A DNA stretch of 9,624 bases. Origin: CAXQRU01 sp964226685. Lineage in GTDB: Bacteria > Pseudomonadota > Gammaproteobacteria > Pseudomonadales > Cellvibrionaceae. The position numbers and the translations under genes are program-made. Below, piece after piece: positions 1-6,794 of this stretch (position 1 is its first letter; each line of letters begins with the position of its first letter). The notes below the pieces were generated by a model. That model was given only the letters and a program-made list of their open reading frames with translations, made no database searches and had not been told where the DNA came from. The stretch is taken from contig CAXQRU010000041.1 of assembly GCA_964226685.1 (NCBI GenBank), positions 1 through 9,624 of the forward strand, written 5' to 3'.

Positions 1-24
1 CCCTACACGACGCTCTTCCGATCT
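1..24 (+). other. Illumina TruSeq adapter remnant, left end
   Basis: These bases match the 3' part of the standard Illumina TruSeq Read 1 adapter, including the characteristic GCTCTTCCGATCT end. The same sequence occurs inverted at the other end of the window. This is library-construction sequence, not genome. Only about eight genomic bases (25-32) remain between it and the cpoB stop codon, so nothing can be said about what follows cpoB. Confidence 0.97.
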
Positions 25-32
25 AGGCTTTT

Positions 33-743
33 TTATTTAGAAACCTTCTTCAGCAATGCTTTGGCTTGCTCAACTAAGTCTGGATTTGAGGCACTGGCCA
101 CCACTGATTCCAGTAGCGGTTTCGCATCGGCTTTTTTACCCTGCCCAACATAAATTTCTGCCAATTTATACAAGGCATCATAATTTTTGTCGTGAGAGGG
201 GTATAGACTAGTTAAGCTGCTAAAGGCTAGCTCAGCATCAGCTACCTTGTCTTGTAACAGATAGATCTCACCCTGCCAAAAATAGACATCTGGCGCCAAC
301 GCTCCCTTGGGGAACTCGGTGAGGTACTGATCAAAGATCTTGAGTGCACCACCATAGTCTTTGTCTTGCAAGACCTTATCAATGGCACTTTGATAAAGCA
401 CCTGCTCTTCTTCGCTGGCTTGTGAGGGAGAAACCGCTCCACCACCACGTAACTCACTGATACGACGATCAAATTCGTCGTAGTCATCAATTCGTTGCTG
501 CTGCAGTTTTTTGATCAGATACGCTTGTTCTTCAACCAAGCCGCGCAACAGAGTCACTTCTTGACGTAAGCTTTGTAATTGATCATAAATAGCAGACTGA
601 GGTGATACGGAGGCACTTCTAGGGCTATCATCACCCAAAGGCTGAGAATCTCTGACGACCGCTTGAGATAAGGAAAGGGAACTGTAAAGCGCGGTTGCCG
701 CTAGCAAGCTAGCCGCAACCCATGAAGAGGACTTCTTCAGCAT
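33..743 (-). CDS. cpoB: Periplasmic Tol-Pal cell division coordinator CpoB (YbgF), TPR protein
   Basis: 236 residues. The N-terminus is a signal peptide with KK at 3-4, a hydrophobic stretch at 8-25 and likely cleavage after SLSQA (about residue 28). Residues 50-98 are a heptad-like, Leu/Gln/Glu-rich segment expected to form the trimerising coiled coil of the family. A Gly/Ser/Pro linker (100-110) follows, then three TPR-type helical pairs (about 115-221) with typical patterns such as ALKIFDQYLTEFP and APDVYFWQGEIYLLQ. In E. coli CpoB binds TolA and links Tol-Pal constriction to PBP1B peptidoglycan synthesis; that role is inferred here from family and position. The ATG starts one base after the pal stop, with only a weak ribosome site, so translation is probably coupled to pal. 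It is the last gene before the contig end, and no terminator is visible because the flank is cut. Confidence 0.95.
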   Translation of the reverse strand: MLKKSSSWVAASLLAATALYSSLSLSQAVVRDSQPLGDDSPRSASVSPQSAIYDQLQSLRQEVTLLRGLVEEQAYLIKKLQQQRIDDYDEFDRRISELRGGGAVSPSQASEEEQVLYQSAIDKVLQDKDYGGALKIFDQYLTEFPKGALAPDVYFWQGEIYLLQDKVADAELAFSSLTSLYPSHDKNYDALYKLAEIYVGQGKKADAKPLLESVVASASNPDLVEQAKALLKKVSK

Positions 744-744
744 A

Positions 745-1221
745 TTACTTCAGTTCTACTCGACGGTTTTTCTGATAGCTCATTTCATCTTGACCATAAG
801 CAGCGGGCTGCTCTTCACCATAGCTGATCACTTCGATCAAAGAACCATCTACACCGTTAAGGACCAAGAAGTCTCTCACCGCATTGGCACGACGCTCACC
901 CAAAGCCATATTGTACTCACGAGTACCACGCTCATCAGCATGGCCTTCTAGGCGAATATTGCGAGGCGCTCTTTTTAGAACCTCAGCGTGAATAGTCAAC
1001 TCTTGACGAGCTTCAGAATTTAAAGTCGCTTGATCAAACTCGAAGTAGAAAATGGTTAATGCTTCGCGGTCTACATTCACCGTTTGTCTCTCGCCTCCGG
1101 TAGTGGTACCGGGACCTTGCGTCACTCCTTCTGATTCAGAGCCGGTTGTGGTACAACCGGACAAAATAGCCACCGAGCACAACAAGCCCAAACCATATTT
1201 AGAAAATTTTGTAGATACCAT
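745..1221 (-). CDS. pal: Peptidoglycan-associated outer-membrane lipoprotein Pal
   Basis: 158 residues from the ATG at 1221. This start is chosen over an in-frame TTG at 1236 because AGGAG lies about seven bases upstream of the ATG, and the TTG reading would place that site inside the gene. Residues 1-22 are a lipoprotein signal peptide ending in the lipobox LSGC, so Cys23 should be lipidated and held in the outer membrane. A Thr/Gly/Ser-rich linker (24-45) precedes the OmpA-type peptidoglycan-binding domain (about 52-158). The motif EGHADERG and the later GERRANAV place the diaminopimelate-binding pair at Asp96 and Arg111. The protein ends in NRRVELK. Pal tethers the outer membrane to peptidoglycan and binds TolB. 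A 152-base gap separates it from tolB, with a candidate promoter of its own. Confidence 0.97.
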   Translation of the reverse strand: MVSTKFSKYGLGLLCSVAILSGCTTTGSESEGVTQGPGTTTGGERQTVNVDREALTIFYFEFDQATLNSEARQELTIHAEVLKRAPRNIRLEGHADERGTREYNMALGERRANAVRDFLVLNGVDGSLIEVISYGEEQPAAYGQDEMSYQKNRRVELK

Positions 1222-1279
1222 AAGGCACTCCTGCAATGTGTAATAGTGTGATTTTTTGTTTTTAAAAATTTAAGCCGCT

Positions 1280-1308
1280 ACCTTACTCTGTAAGGGCTGT
1301 AGAGTCAA
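1280..1308 (-). promoter_or_regulatory. Candidate sigma70 promoter for pal-cpoB, overlapping a hairpin
   Basis: On the minus strand TTGACT (1303-1308, one mismatch to TTGACA) is followed after 17 bases by TAAGGT (1280-1285, matching the three most conserved -10 positions). The -10 lies within a perfect inverted repeat, CCTTAC-TCT-GTAAGG (1281-1295). The start would be near 1272, about 50 bases upstream of the pal ATG. The unusually long tolB-pal gap fits an internal promoter giving extra Pal and CpoB. This is consensus matching only. Confidence 0.4.
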
Positions 1309-1373
1309 AAGTTGCTTGTCATTTTAACGCAAAATATTAACTCATACGCCCTTTTTTGTCGTAAATAGCCTCT

Positions 1374-2654
1374 TTACTTGAAAAATGGCGACCAAGCTGG
1401 CTCTCTTACATCCCCAGAAGAGGACGGCAATAACGTTGTAACCTTACCATCGAGGGATACCGTAGCTAGCACTCCCTGCCCACCCTTTTTAGTCGCGTAG
1501 ATCAACATTTCACCATTTGGTGCAATGCTGGGGGATTCATCTAAACGGGTTCTGGTCAATACCGTCACCCGGCCATTCTCCAAATTTTGACTAGCAATAT
1601 GGAACACGCCGTCTATTTGATGCACCATAATCATTTGCTTACCATCTGGCGTAACTCTTGGGCGAGCATTATAGTCACCTTCAAATGTCAAACGCTCAGC
1701 ACCGGCTGAACCTAGGTAAGCGCGATAAATTTGAGGCTTACCCCCCCGGTTTGAAGTGAACAGTACCGAGCTTCCATCAGCCGACCAGGCGGGTTCGGTA
1801 TCAATCGAAAAGTGATTGGTGAGTCGCTGTAATTTGCGAGTACCCATATTCAACACGTAAATCTCTGGGTTACCATCTTTTGAGAGCACCATGGCCAACT
1901 TACTACCATCGGGCGACCAGACTGGCGCGCCATTCAAGCCTCTAAAATTGGTAATTTGAAGCTGTTTACCGGTGGCCAAATCTTGCGTATAAATCGCTGC
2001 GCGGCCAGTTTTGAACGAAACATAAGCAATGGAACGACCATCTGGCGACCATGAAGGAGACAAAATCGGGGCGCTGGAGCTGTATAATTTACGAGCGCGC
2101 GCGCCATCGACGTCGGATAACATTAATCGATATTGCTTGCCTGAACGGTTGGCTTCTACATAGACGATTTTGGTCGAAAACACGCCAGGAATTTTGGTAA
2201 TGGCTTCATAGATGGTATCGCTCACGAAGTGGGCGATATCTCTCAAGTTTTGATCGCCACCCTCGACAACCTTATTCACAATAACAGGCTTTTCGGTAAT
2301 GACATCAAACAGCGAGAAGGTTAACCGATAACCTTTATCGGTTTGCTCTAAAGTTCCTACCGTCAAATACTCACTTTTTTGTTGTTTCCAATCTCTATAA
2401 ACCACTTCAGCTTCAGAAGCGGGAAACGACAACATATTTTTGGGATCAATGGCCTTAAACACGCCACTGCTCTCCAAATCTTTACGTACGATTTCAGAGA
2501 TATCTTCCGGCAACACGGTTTTGCCCTGGAAGCTCATTGGGGGAATGGCGATCACCGTGGGGTTATCTACCCAAGAGCTCACCTCCGTGATCAATTGTGC
2601 ATTGGCATTGATGCACACACAGGCTGTAATCAACAGCAGTATTCTTTTTAACAT
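1374..2654 (-). CDS. tolB: Tol-Pal system periplasmic beta-propeller protein TolB
   Basis: 426 residues from the ATG at 2654 (E. coli TolB has 430). The frame stays open to an ATG at 2732. I chose 2654 because it gives a clean signal peptide (MLKR, hydrophobic core, ANA19 before Gln20) and has GAAGGG seven bases upstream. Residues 20-160 are the N-terminal alpha/beta domain. Residues 170-426 are a six-bladed propeller with TolB repeats: SPSWSPDGRSIAYVS (about 199), APVWSPDGSKLAMV (243), EPAWSADGSSVLFT (287), RPRVTPDGKQMIMV (331), SPSIAPNGEMLIYA (374) and the closing EPAWSPFFK. TolB binds Pal through the propeller and TolA through its N-terminus, relaying inner-membrane energy to the outer membrane. 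It is separated from tolA by 79 bases, the first loose junction after ruvB. Confidence 0.97.
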   Translation of the reverse strand: MLKRILLLITACVCINANAQLITEVSSWVDNPTVIAIPPMSFQGKTVLPEDISEIVRKDLESSGVFKAIDPKNMLSFPASEAEVVYRDWKQQKSEYLTVGTLEQTDKGYRLTFSLFDVITEKPVIVNKVVEGGDQNLRDIAHFVSDTIYEAITKIPGVFSTKIVYVEANRSGKQYRLMLSDVDGARARKLYSSSAPILSPSWSPDGRSIAYVSFKTGRAAIYTQDLATGKQLQITNFRGLNGAPVWSPDGSKLAMVLSKDGNPEIYVLNMGTRKLQRLTNHFSIDTEPAWSADGSSVLFTSNRGGKPQIYRAYLGSAGAERLTFEGDYNARPRVTPDGKQMIMVHQIDGVFHIASQNLENGRVTVLTRTRLDESPSIAPNGEMLIYATKKGGQGVLATVSLDGKVTTLLPSSSGDVREPAWSPFFK

Positions 2655-2733
2655 TACTAAACCCTTCGTTTGTATCATTAATTGTTTGTTGCTAAAAATT
2701 AAGTAATAGGCATTTATGCAAGAAAACGGCATA

Positions 2734-3669
2734 TTACTCTTCTGGTCTTGTAAACTTAATCAAATGTCGTCGAAACTCCCTTTCAAATAAATCCGAGGGA
2801 ATATCACGAACCACATCAAAGGTTCCTACTTTTCTCACAGCACGAATTGCTGAATCATCAAAAGCACTATCACCACTGGACTTAACAATCTCAACCTCTC
2901 CTCTTACCTCGCCAGAAGGGGTAAAATTAATTCTCAAAACTACCACTTTACCAGAAGACGAGGATGGTTTTCTCCAAGCCGCCTTAATTTGATTGGCGAT
3001 CTCCCTTGTATAGGACTGGGCGCTATTTTGAGCCTGCTCAGCATTGAGTCGCTCGCGAAGAGCCGCCGCCTCCTTCGCCTTTTGTTCCTGCTCCATGCGT
3101 TTCGCTATCTCGTCTTTTTTCTCCTGCTCTCGCTTTTTCGCCGCGGCCTCTTCTTCTTTCTTTTTCTGCTCAGCCAACTTGCGCTTGCGCTCTTCGTCAC
3201 GCTTGCGCTGAGCCTCTTGTTCAGCTTTGAGCTTGGCCTCGGCTTCTTTTAGCTTTTGCTGTTGCAGTTTCGCTTGACGCTCCCGCTCTTGCTGCTCAGC
3301 CTCCTGTTGTTTTTTCTGCTCAGCTTGTTTAGCCTCTTCTGCGCGCTTTTGCTCTGCAGCCTTTTGTTGCTCAACACGCTCTTTGGCCTCTTGAGCTTGC
3401 AGCTCTTCAACTTTGCTATTGTCAACGACTACAGGCTCTTCTTTATTCGGCACCTCTTCAGGCTTGGTTTTCTCCTTAGCCGTATCATCTGGGCTTATCT
3501 GTTTGGTTTTAGTCGTAAGATCAAAGAGCTTAGCATTAATGTAATTGGGCTGTTTGGGTGTTTCGATATCAACCCAACTTTTAACCAATAAGCTGCTCAA
3601 CCACACTAAAGCCACTAAAGCCGAGTGCGCCAAAATGCTGATAATAAAAGGCAGCTTATAGTTTGGCAT
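2734..3669 (-). CDS. tolA: Tol-Pal trans-periplasmic energy transducer TolA
   Basis: 311 residues from the ATG at 3669; a GTG one codon earlier is possible. The stop of the upstream gene and this ATG share a base (TGATG), the signature of coupled translation. Residues 7-29 are the single membrane helix and contain Ser11 and His15 with the same four-residue spacing as the functional Ser18/His22 pair of E. coli TolA, which contacts TolQ/TolR. Residues 84-212 are a very charged Lys/Glu/Gln/Ala-rich helix (domain II) spanning the periplasm. Residues 218-311 are the globular C-terminal domain III (SYTREIANQIKAAWRKP, then VVVLRINFTPSGEV), the part that meets TolB and Pal and is used by some colicins and phages in relatives. 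Domain III has no cysteines, so the disulfide of E. coli TolA is absent. The protein is shorter than E. coli TolA (421), mainly through a shorter helix. Confidence 0.96.
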   Translation of the reverse strand: MPNYKLPFIISILAHSALVALVWLSSLLVKSWVDIETPKQPNYINAKLFDLTTKTKQISPDDTAKEKTKPEEVPNKEEPVVVDNSKVEELQAQEAKERVEQQKAAEQKRAEEAKQAEQKKQQEAEQQERERQAKLQQQKLKEAEAKLKAEQEAQRKRDEERKRKLAEQKKKEEEAAAKKREQEKKDEIAKRMEQEQKAKEAAALRERLNAEQAQNSAQSYTREIANQIKAAWRKPSSSSGKVVVLRINFTPSGEVRGEVEIVKSSGDSAFDDSAIRAVRKVGTFDVVRDIPSDLFEREFRRHLIKFTRPEE

Positions 3670-4136
3670 CACGGTTCCAAAGCCAAAGCGACCTGGATAC
3701 CCGCTTTTTCTAGCTCGCTCATTGTCACCATCAATTGAGCATAGGGAGTTGACACATCTGCCGAGAGTAACACAGCTCCATCCTGCAGCTCAGGCGTTGT
3801 TTTTAATTGCTCAATGAGAGGCTCAATTGACTGATACGACTTTTGGATCGAGGGGATTGAAAAGCTGCCCTCAGACAAATTCACAGGTAATCCAGATTGC
3901 TTTTCTATCTTTGGCAATTCAAGAGCGAATGATGGCTCTGGATTTACCGGAACCACATACCAGAAACCCACGAATGCTACCATACTGCCTGTCGCCGTTG
4001 TTAATACCAAGAACACGGGATTATTCCCAAAAGCTTCAAACGCAACACCGTCCAGTTGCTCGCGACTCAGTACAGCTTGAGTAGAAACGCTAATCATCAT
4101 ACTCAAAACCAAAAATATCACGGACACTCGTCTCAC
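3669..4136 (-). CDS. TolR/ExbD-like protein of unknown function inserted between tolR and tolA
   Basis: 155 residues from GTG at 4136. A TTG at 4142 is in frame, but AGGA (4144-4147, overlapping the tolR stop) lies one base from the TTG and an ideal seven from the GTG. I do not recognise this as a standard Tol gene. Residues 2-21 look like a signal peptide or membrane anchor (MRRVSVIFLVLSMMIS, possible cleavage after STQA). Residues 40-62 form a second hydrophobic stretch. From about 72 the protein resembles the TolR/ExbD periplasmic domain: LELPKIE parallels VDLPQAS of the neighbouring TolR, and SADVSTPYAQLMVTMSELEKAGIQVALALEP parallels its WGDQSVPYGKVIDLMGHLQAAGAPSVNLAIEPP. The membrane aspartate required in TolR is missing. 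It overlaps tolA by one base, so it should be made with the motor. The ExbD-like assignment is moderately sure; the role is inference. Confidence 0.8.
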   Translation of the reverse strand: MRRVSVIFLVLSMMISVSTQAVLSREQLDGVAFEAFGNNPVFLVLTTATGSMVAFVGFWYVVPVNPEPSFALELPKIEKQSGLPVNLSEGSFSIPSIQKSYQSIEPLIEQLKTTPELQDGAVLLSADVSTPYAQLMVTMSELEKAGIQVALALEP

Positions 4137-4143
4137 ATCCAAT

Positions 4144-4147
4144 TCCT
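4144..4147 (-). promoter_or_regulatory. Shine-Dalgarno overlapping the tolR stop codon
   Basis: AGGA on the minus strand shares two bases with the TAG stop of tolR and sits seven bases before the GTG at 4136. It decides the start of the TolR-like gene, and it places initiation directly behind ribosomes terminating on tolR. Confidence 0.6.
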
Positions 4148-4571
4148 AGTGCGGCGGCTCAATGGCCAAATTCACAGAGGGCGCGCCCGCTGCCTGTAAG
4201 TGGCCCATCAAATCAATCACTTTTCCATAAGGAACCGACTGATCTCCCCACACGAAAACGGGTAGCTCTGGATTAGTAGCAAGTACTTTTCGCACTTCTT
4301 CTGCAATCACGTCCAAAGGCTTGGAAACTTTATCGTCCTTTCCTGTAGTGATGTAATACAGGCCTCCGGCATCGATAGAGACAATTAAAGGGTCTTTTTG
4401 TTGATCAGGTAATGGATTGGCCGACGCTTGTGGCAAATCGACTTGCATCCCAGAAATCGTAATCAAGGGCGCTGTGATCATAAACACCACCAACAACACC
4501 AACATGATATCGATAAACGGTACCACATTGATCTCAGCCATTGGCTTTTTGCTATTGGAAACGTTCGCCAT
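4146..4571 (-). CDS. tolR: Tol-Pal motor protein TolR
   Basis: 141 residues, essentially the family length. A short cytoplasmic N-terminus (1-12) leads into one membrane helix (about 16-40) with the motif EINVVPFIDIMLVLLVVF. Asp21 corresponds to the proton-carrying Asp23 of E. coli TolR, so the proton path should be intact. The periplasmic part (44-141) is the ExbD/TolR fold, which dimerises and contacts peptidoglycan in characterised relatives; its C-terminal signature is VPYGKVIDLMGHLQAAG. TolR works with TolQ as the proton-motive-force-driven stator that energises TolA. It starts five bases after the tolQ stop, and GGGTAG at the tolQ end is the only ribosome-site-like sequence. The next gene downstream is a second TolR-like protein rather than tolA. 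Confidence 0.97.
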   Translation of the reverse strand: MANVSNSKKPMAEINVVPFIDIMLVLLVVFMITAPLITISGMQVDLPQASANPLPDQQKDPLIVSIDAGGLYYITTGKDDKVSKPLDVIAEEVRKVLATNPELPVFVWGDQSVPYGKVIDLMGHLQAAGAPSVNLAIEPPH

Positions 4572-4576
4572 GCGCT

Positions 4577-5251
4577 CTACCCATGCAGTTGTCGGTGAAG
4601 GATGGATGAAAACTCTTCGGCAAAGGTCTGGTAGCTATTGAGCAACCGCTCTACCTTGGCCGCAAAACGGTTATAGGCCAACACCGCAGGAATCGCCGTA
4701 AACAAACCCATGGCCGTTGCGACTAAGGCTTCAGCAATACTGGGAGCGATACTGGCCAGGGTGACATTTTCGCCACCCATTCCCATGATGGTGATCATAA
4801 TGCCCCACACCGTTGCAAACAGCCCCACATAAGGACTTACTGAAGCAACACTGGCCAAGAAAGGGAGGTTTGCCTCTAATTTCTCTTGCTCTCTAGCCGA
4901 GCTGATGCGCATGGCTCGCTGAGAGCCTTCCATCACGGCTTCATAATCGGCACTACCTTGCTGGCGAAGACGGGAAAACTCTTTGAAACCCGCTCTAAAA
5001 ATGCTTTCGACACCTTCAATTTTGCCATTGTTGGCTTTGATGTTGCCATCTCTAAACGTCTGACTTAGATCAACACCTGACCAAAATGTGCCTTCAAATT
5101 TATCAAAGGCCGATTTCATTCGGCTCAAATAGTGACTGCGTTGAAAAATAATAGCCCAAGACACCACCGAGGTAATTAGCAGCAGCGCCATCACCAACTG
5201 CACAACAATTGGCGCCGAAATCAGTAATTCAACTATCGAAAAATCGTTCAT
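4577..5251 (-). CDS. tolQ: Tol-Pal motor channel protein TolQ
   Basis: 224 residues (E. coli TolQ has 230), MotA/TolQ/ExbB family inner-membrane protein. Membrane segments are seen at about 13-35, 132-155 and 168-193, with the large cytoplasmic loop between the first two. The two conserved polar threonines of the proton path are in place: Thr147 in GLFATVWGI and Thr179 in ALVATAMGLFTAIPAV. The pentameric channel surrounds a TolR dimer and couples proton flow to TolA movement during cell constriction. The start codon overlaps the ybgC stop by four bases (ATGA), and AAGG lies about eight bases upstream. Nothing unusual was seen. Confidence 0.97.
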   Translation of the reverse strand: MNDFSIVELLISAPIVVQLVMALLLITSVVSWAIIFQRSHYLSRMKSAFDKFEGTFWSGVDLSQTFRDGNIKANNGKIEGVESIFRAGFKEFSRLRQQGSADYEAVMEGSQRAMRISSAREQEKLEANLPFLASVASVSPYVGLFATVWGIMITIMGMGGENVTLASIAPSIAEALVATAMGLFTAIPAVLAYNRFAAKVERLLNSYQTFAEEFSSILHRQLHG

Positions 5252-5676
5252 ACTTCTGCCTTATTTGAAGAGTTATCATACTTATTTGCTACAGCTTGCC
5301 TGACAGGCATGGGTATTGGTGACGGTTTCATGTCTTCATTCACGCAAGCAATTTTGATCTCTGAGCGACACAAGAGTTCATCTCCACATTTGATGTTTTG
5401 CCTAAAAACGATGTAAGTACGGGCTAATTTTAAGACTTCAACACCCACCAACAGCTCATTATCCAATCGAGCAGGTCGACTGTAATCAACTTGAGCGCTT
5501 TTCACTACAAGCAACAAGCCATCCTCTAGCATGGCCCCCTTGCCAAAACCCAAACTTCTGAGCCACTCGGTGCGCGCTCGCTCAAAAAATTTCAAATAGT
5601 TTACATAATAAACGATACCACCGGCATCAGTATCTTCTATATAAACTCTGACGGGCAATTGAAAATGCTCACTCAT
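5248..5676 (-). CDS. ybgC: Tol-Pal-associated acyl-CoA thioesterase YbgC (hotdog fold)
   Basis: 142 residues, 4-hydroxybenzoyl-CoA thioesterase-like single hotdog domain, normally a cytoplasmic tetramer. The signature VYIEDTDAGGIVYYVNYLKFFERARTEWLRSLG occupies 11-43, and Asp17 matches the catalytic Asp18 of E. coli YbgC. The residue at the E. coli His25 position is Tyr24 here, a variant I believe is common in Pseudomonas-type homologues. The central helix is followed by strands through DELLCRSEIKIACVNEDMKPSPIP. The enzyme hydrolyses short acyl-CoA or acyl-ACP thioesters in relatives, and its link to Tol-Pal is mainly genomic. Both ends overlap neighbours by four bases (ruvB stop, tolQ start), so it is embedded in a single coupled operon. 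No clear Shine-Dalgarno is present, consistent with reinitiation after ruvB. Confidence 0.95.
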   Translation of the reverse strand: MSEHFQLPVRVYIEDTDAGGIVYYVNYLKFFERARTEWLRSLGFGKGAMLEDGLLLVVKSAQVDYSRPARLDNELLVGVEVLKLARTYIVFRQNIKCGDELLCRSEIKIACVNEDMKPSPIPMPVRQAVANKYDNSSNKAEV

Positions 5677-6704
5677 GTTTCGATCGTTTCTGGTGGTGTT
5701 AAGCCAAAGTGGCGATAAGCCAGTGTGGTGGCAATTCGTCCCCTCGGCGTTCTAGCCATGAACCCTTGTTGAATCAAATAGGGTTCCAGCACATCTTCTA
5801 TAGTCCCTCGCTCCTCACTGATGGCCGCAGCAAGGCTATCCACTCCGGCAGGCCCTCCGGAGAATTTATCAATCAATGCCATCAACAAACGCCGATCCAT
5901 TTGATCAAAGCCATTCTCATCCACTTTTAGAAGATCCAATGCTTGCTGTGCGATGGCCTCTGAAACTCGCCCATCTGCTTTTACCTGAGCGAAATCTCGC
6001 ACTCGCCGCAGCAAACGATTGGCAATACGCGGCGTTCCCCGAGAGCGCTTAGCCACTTCGCGCGCACCCGATTGATCCATCTCGATTCCCAACAAATTCG
6101 CAGAGCGCAACACGATGGTCGCAAGGTCGGCTATGTTATAAAATTCTAGCCGCTGAACGATACCGAATCGGTCACGTAATGGGGATGTGAGTAGGCCAGC
6201 TCGCGTTGTGGCTCCCACCAAGGTAAATGGAGGCAACTCTAACTTGATGGAACGGGCGGCCGGCCCCTCACCAATCATAATGTCGAGCTGATAATCTTCC
6301 ATTGCGGGGTACAAAATTTCTTCAACCATGGGGCTCAGACGATGAATTTCATCGATAAAGAGCACATCTCCGGGCTGCAAATTGGTCAGTAAGGCCGCTA
6401 TATCACCGGCTTTTTCAAGGACGGGCCCGGAAGTCGTCGTTAGGGAGGCGCTCATTTCGTAAGCAATAATATTCGCCAGCGTCGTTTTCCCAAGCCCAGG
6501 AGGACCAAACACTAAGGTGTGATCGAGCGCTTCTTGGCGCTGCTTAGCGGCGCCAATGAAGATATCCATCTGCTCACGTACGGCAGGCTGACCAATGTAA
6601 TCATTCAGCGACTTTGGCCTAATGGCTCTATCATGGCTATCTTCCTGAGGCTTGGCAGTTGCCCCAATCAGTCGCTCGGCTTCTAAGACATCTCTTTCAA
6701 TCAT
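5673..6704 (-). CDS. ruvB: Holliday junction branch migration ATPase RuvB
   Basis: 343 residues, AAA+ hexameric motor that pumps DNA through the RuvA-held junction. Residues 25-62 contain the family start RPKSLNDYIGQ. Walker A GPPGLGKTT is at 67-75 (Lys73). Walker B VLFIDEIHRL is at 114-123. The sensor-1 motif GATTRAG is at 164-170, followed by the arginine-finger segment SPLRDRFG (174-181). A sensor-2-type region (RSRGTPRIANRLLRRVRDFA) and a C-terminal winged helix (EPYLIQQGFMARTPRGR) complete the protein. No key residue is missing. The ATG at 6704 has no Shine-Dalgarno. Instead, a -10 element lies six bases upstream, and this may mean leaderless translation. The stop overlaps ybgC, so any ruvB promoter would also drive the tol genes. 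Confidence 0.98.
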   Translation of the reverse strand: MIERDVLEAERLIGATAKPQEDSHDRAIRPKSLNDYIGQPAVREQMDIFIGAAKQRQEALDHTLVFGPPGLGKTTLANIIAYEMSASLTTTSGPVLEKAGDIAALLTNLQPGDVLFIDEIHRLSPMVEEILYPAMEDYQLDIMIGEGPAARSIKLELPPFTLVGATTRAGLLTSPLRDRFGIVQRLEFYNIADLATIVLRSANLLGIEMDQSGAREVAKRSRGTPRIANRLLRRVRDFAQVKADGRVSEAIAQQALDLLKVDENGFDQMDRRLLMALIDKFSGGPAGVDSLAAAISEERGTIEDVLEPYLIQQGFMARTPRGRIATTLAYRHFGLTPPETIET

Positions 6705-6710
6705 TTTCGC

Positions 6711-6738
6711 AGTATATTGATATCACGGGTAAAGACAA
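6711..6738 (-). promoter_or_regulatory. Predicted sigma70 promoter placed for a leaderless ruvB transcript
   Basis: On the minus strand TTGTCT (6733-6738, four of six to consensus) is followed by a 16-base spacer and TATACT (6711-6716, five of six). Only GCGAAA separates the -10 from the ruvB ATG, so a start seven bases past the -10 coincides with the A of the ATG. No ribosome site exists in this gap. The promoter would serve ruvB-ybgC-tolQR and onward. Confidence 0.5.
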
Positions 6739-6794
6739 TAAAAATTATTCCAGCCACTTAGGCAGCAACGCCGTAACAGGCTATTAATACTGAG

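Noticed and set aside
2600..2654. Lipobox-like ITAC in the TolB signal peptide, suggesting a lipoprotein
   Set aside because: The Cys would be residue 12, too close to the N-terminus for a lipoprotein signal. A normal signal-peptidase site (ANA before Gln20) follows, as in other TolB proteins.
2989..3591. Leu/Phe-rich open frames on the plus strand opposite tolA
   Set aside because: They mirror the Lys/Glu/Gln codons of TolA domain II; there is no ribosome site or homology pattern, and the minus-strand gene is certain.
6705..6794. Possible terminator between ruvA and ruvB (AGCC...GGCT followed by AT-rich bases)
   Set aside because: The stem is only four pairs with a long loop and no clean T run; the promoter reading is better supported.
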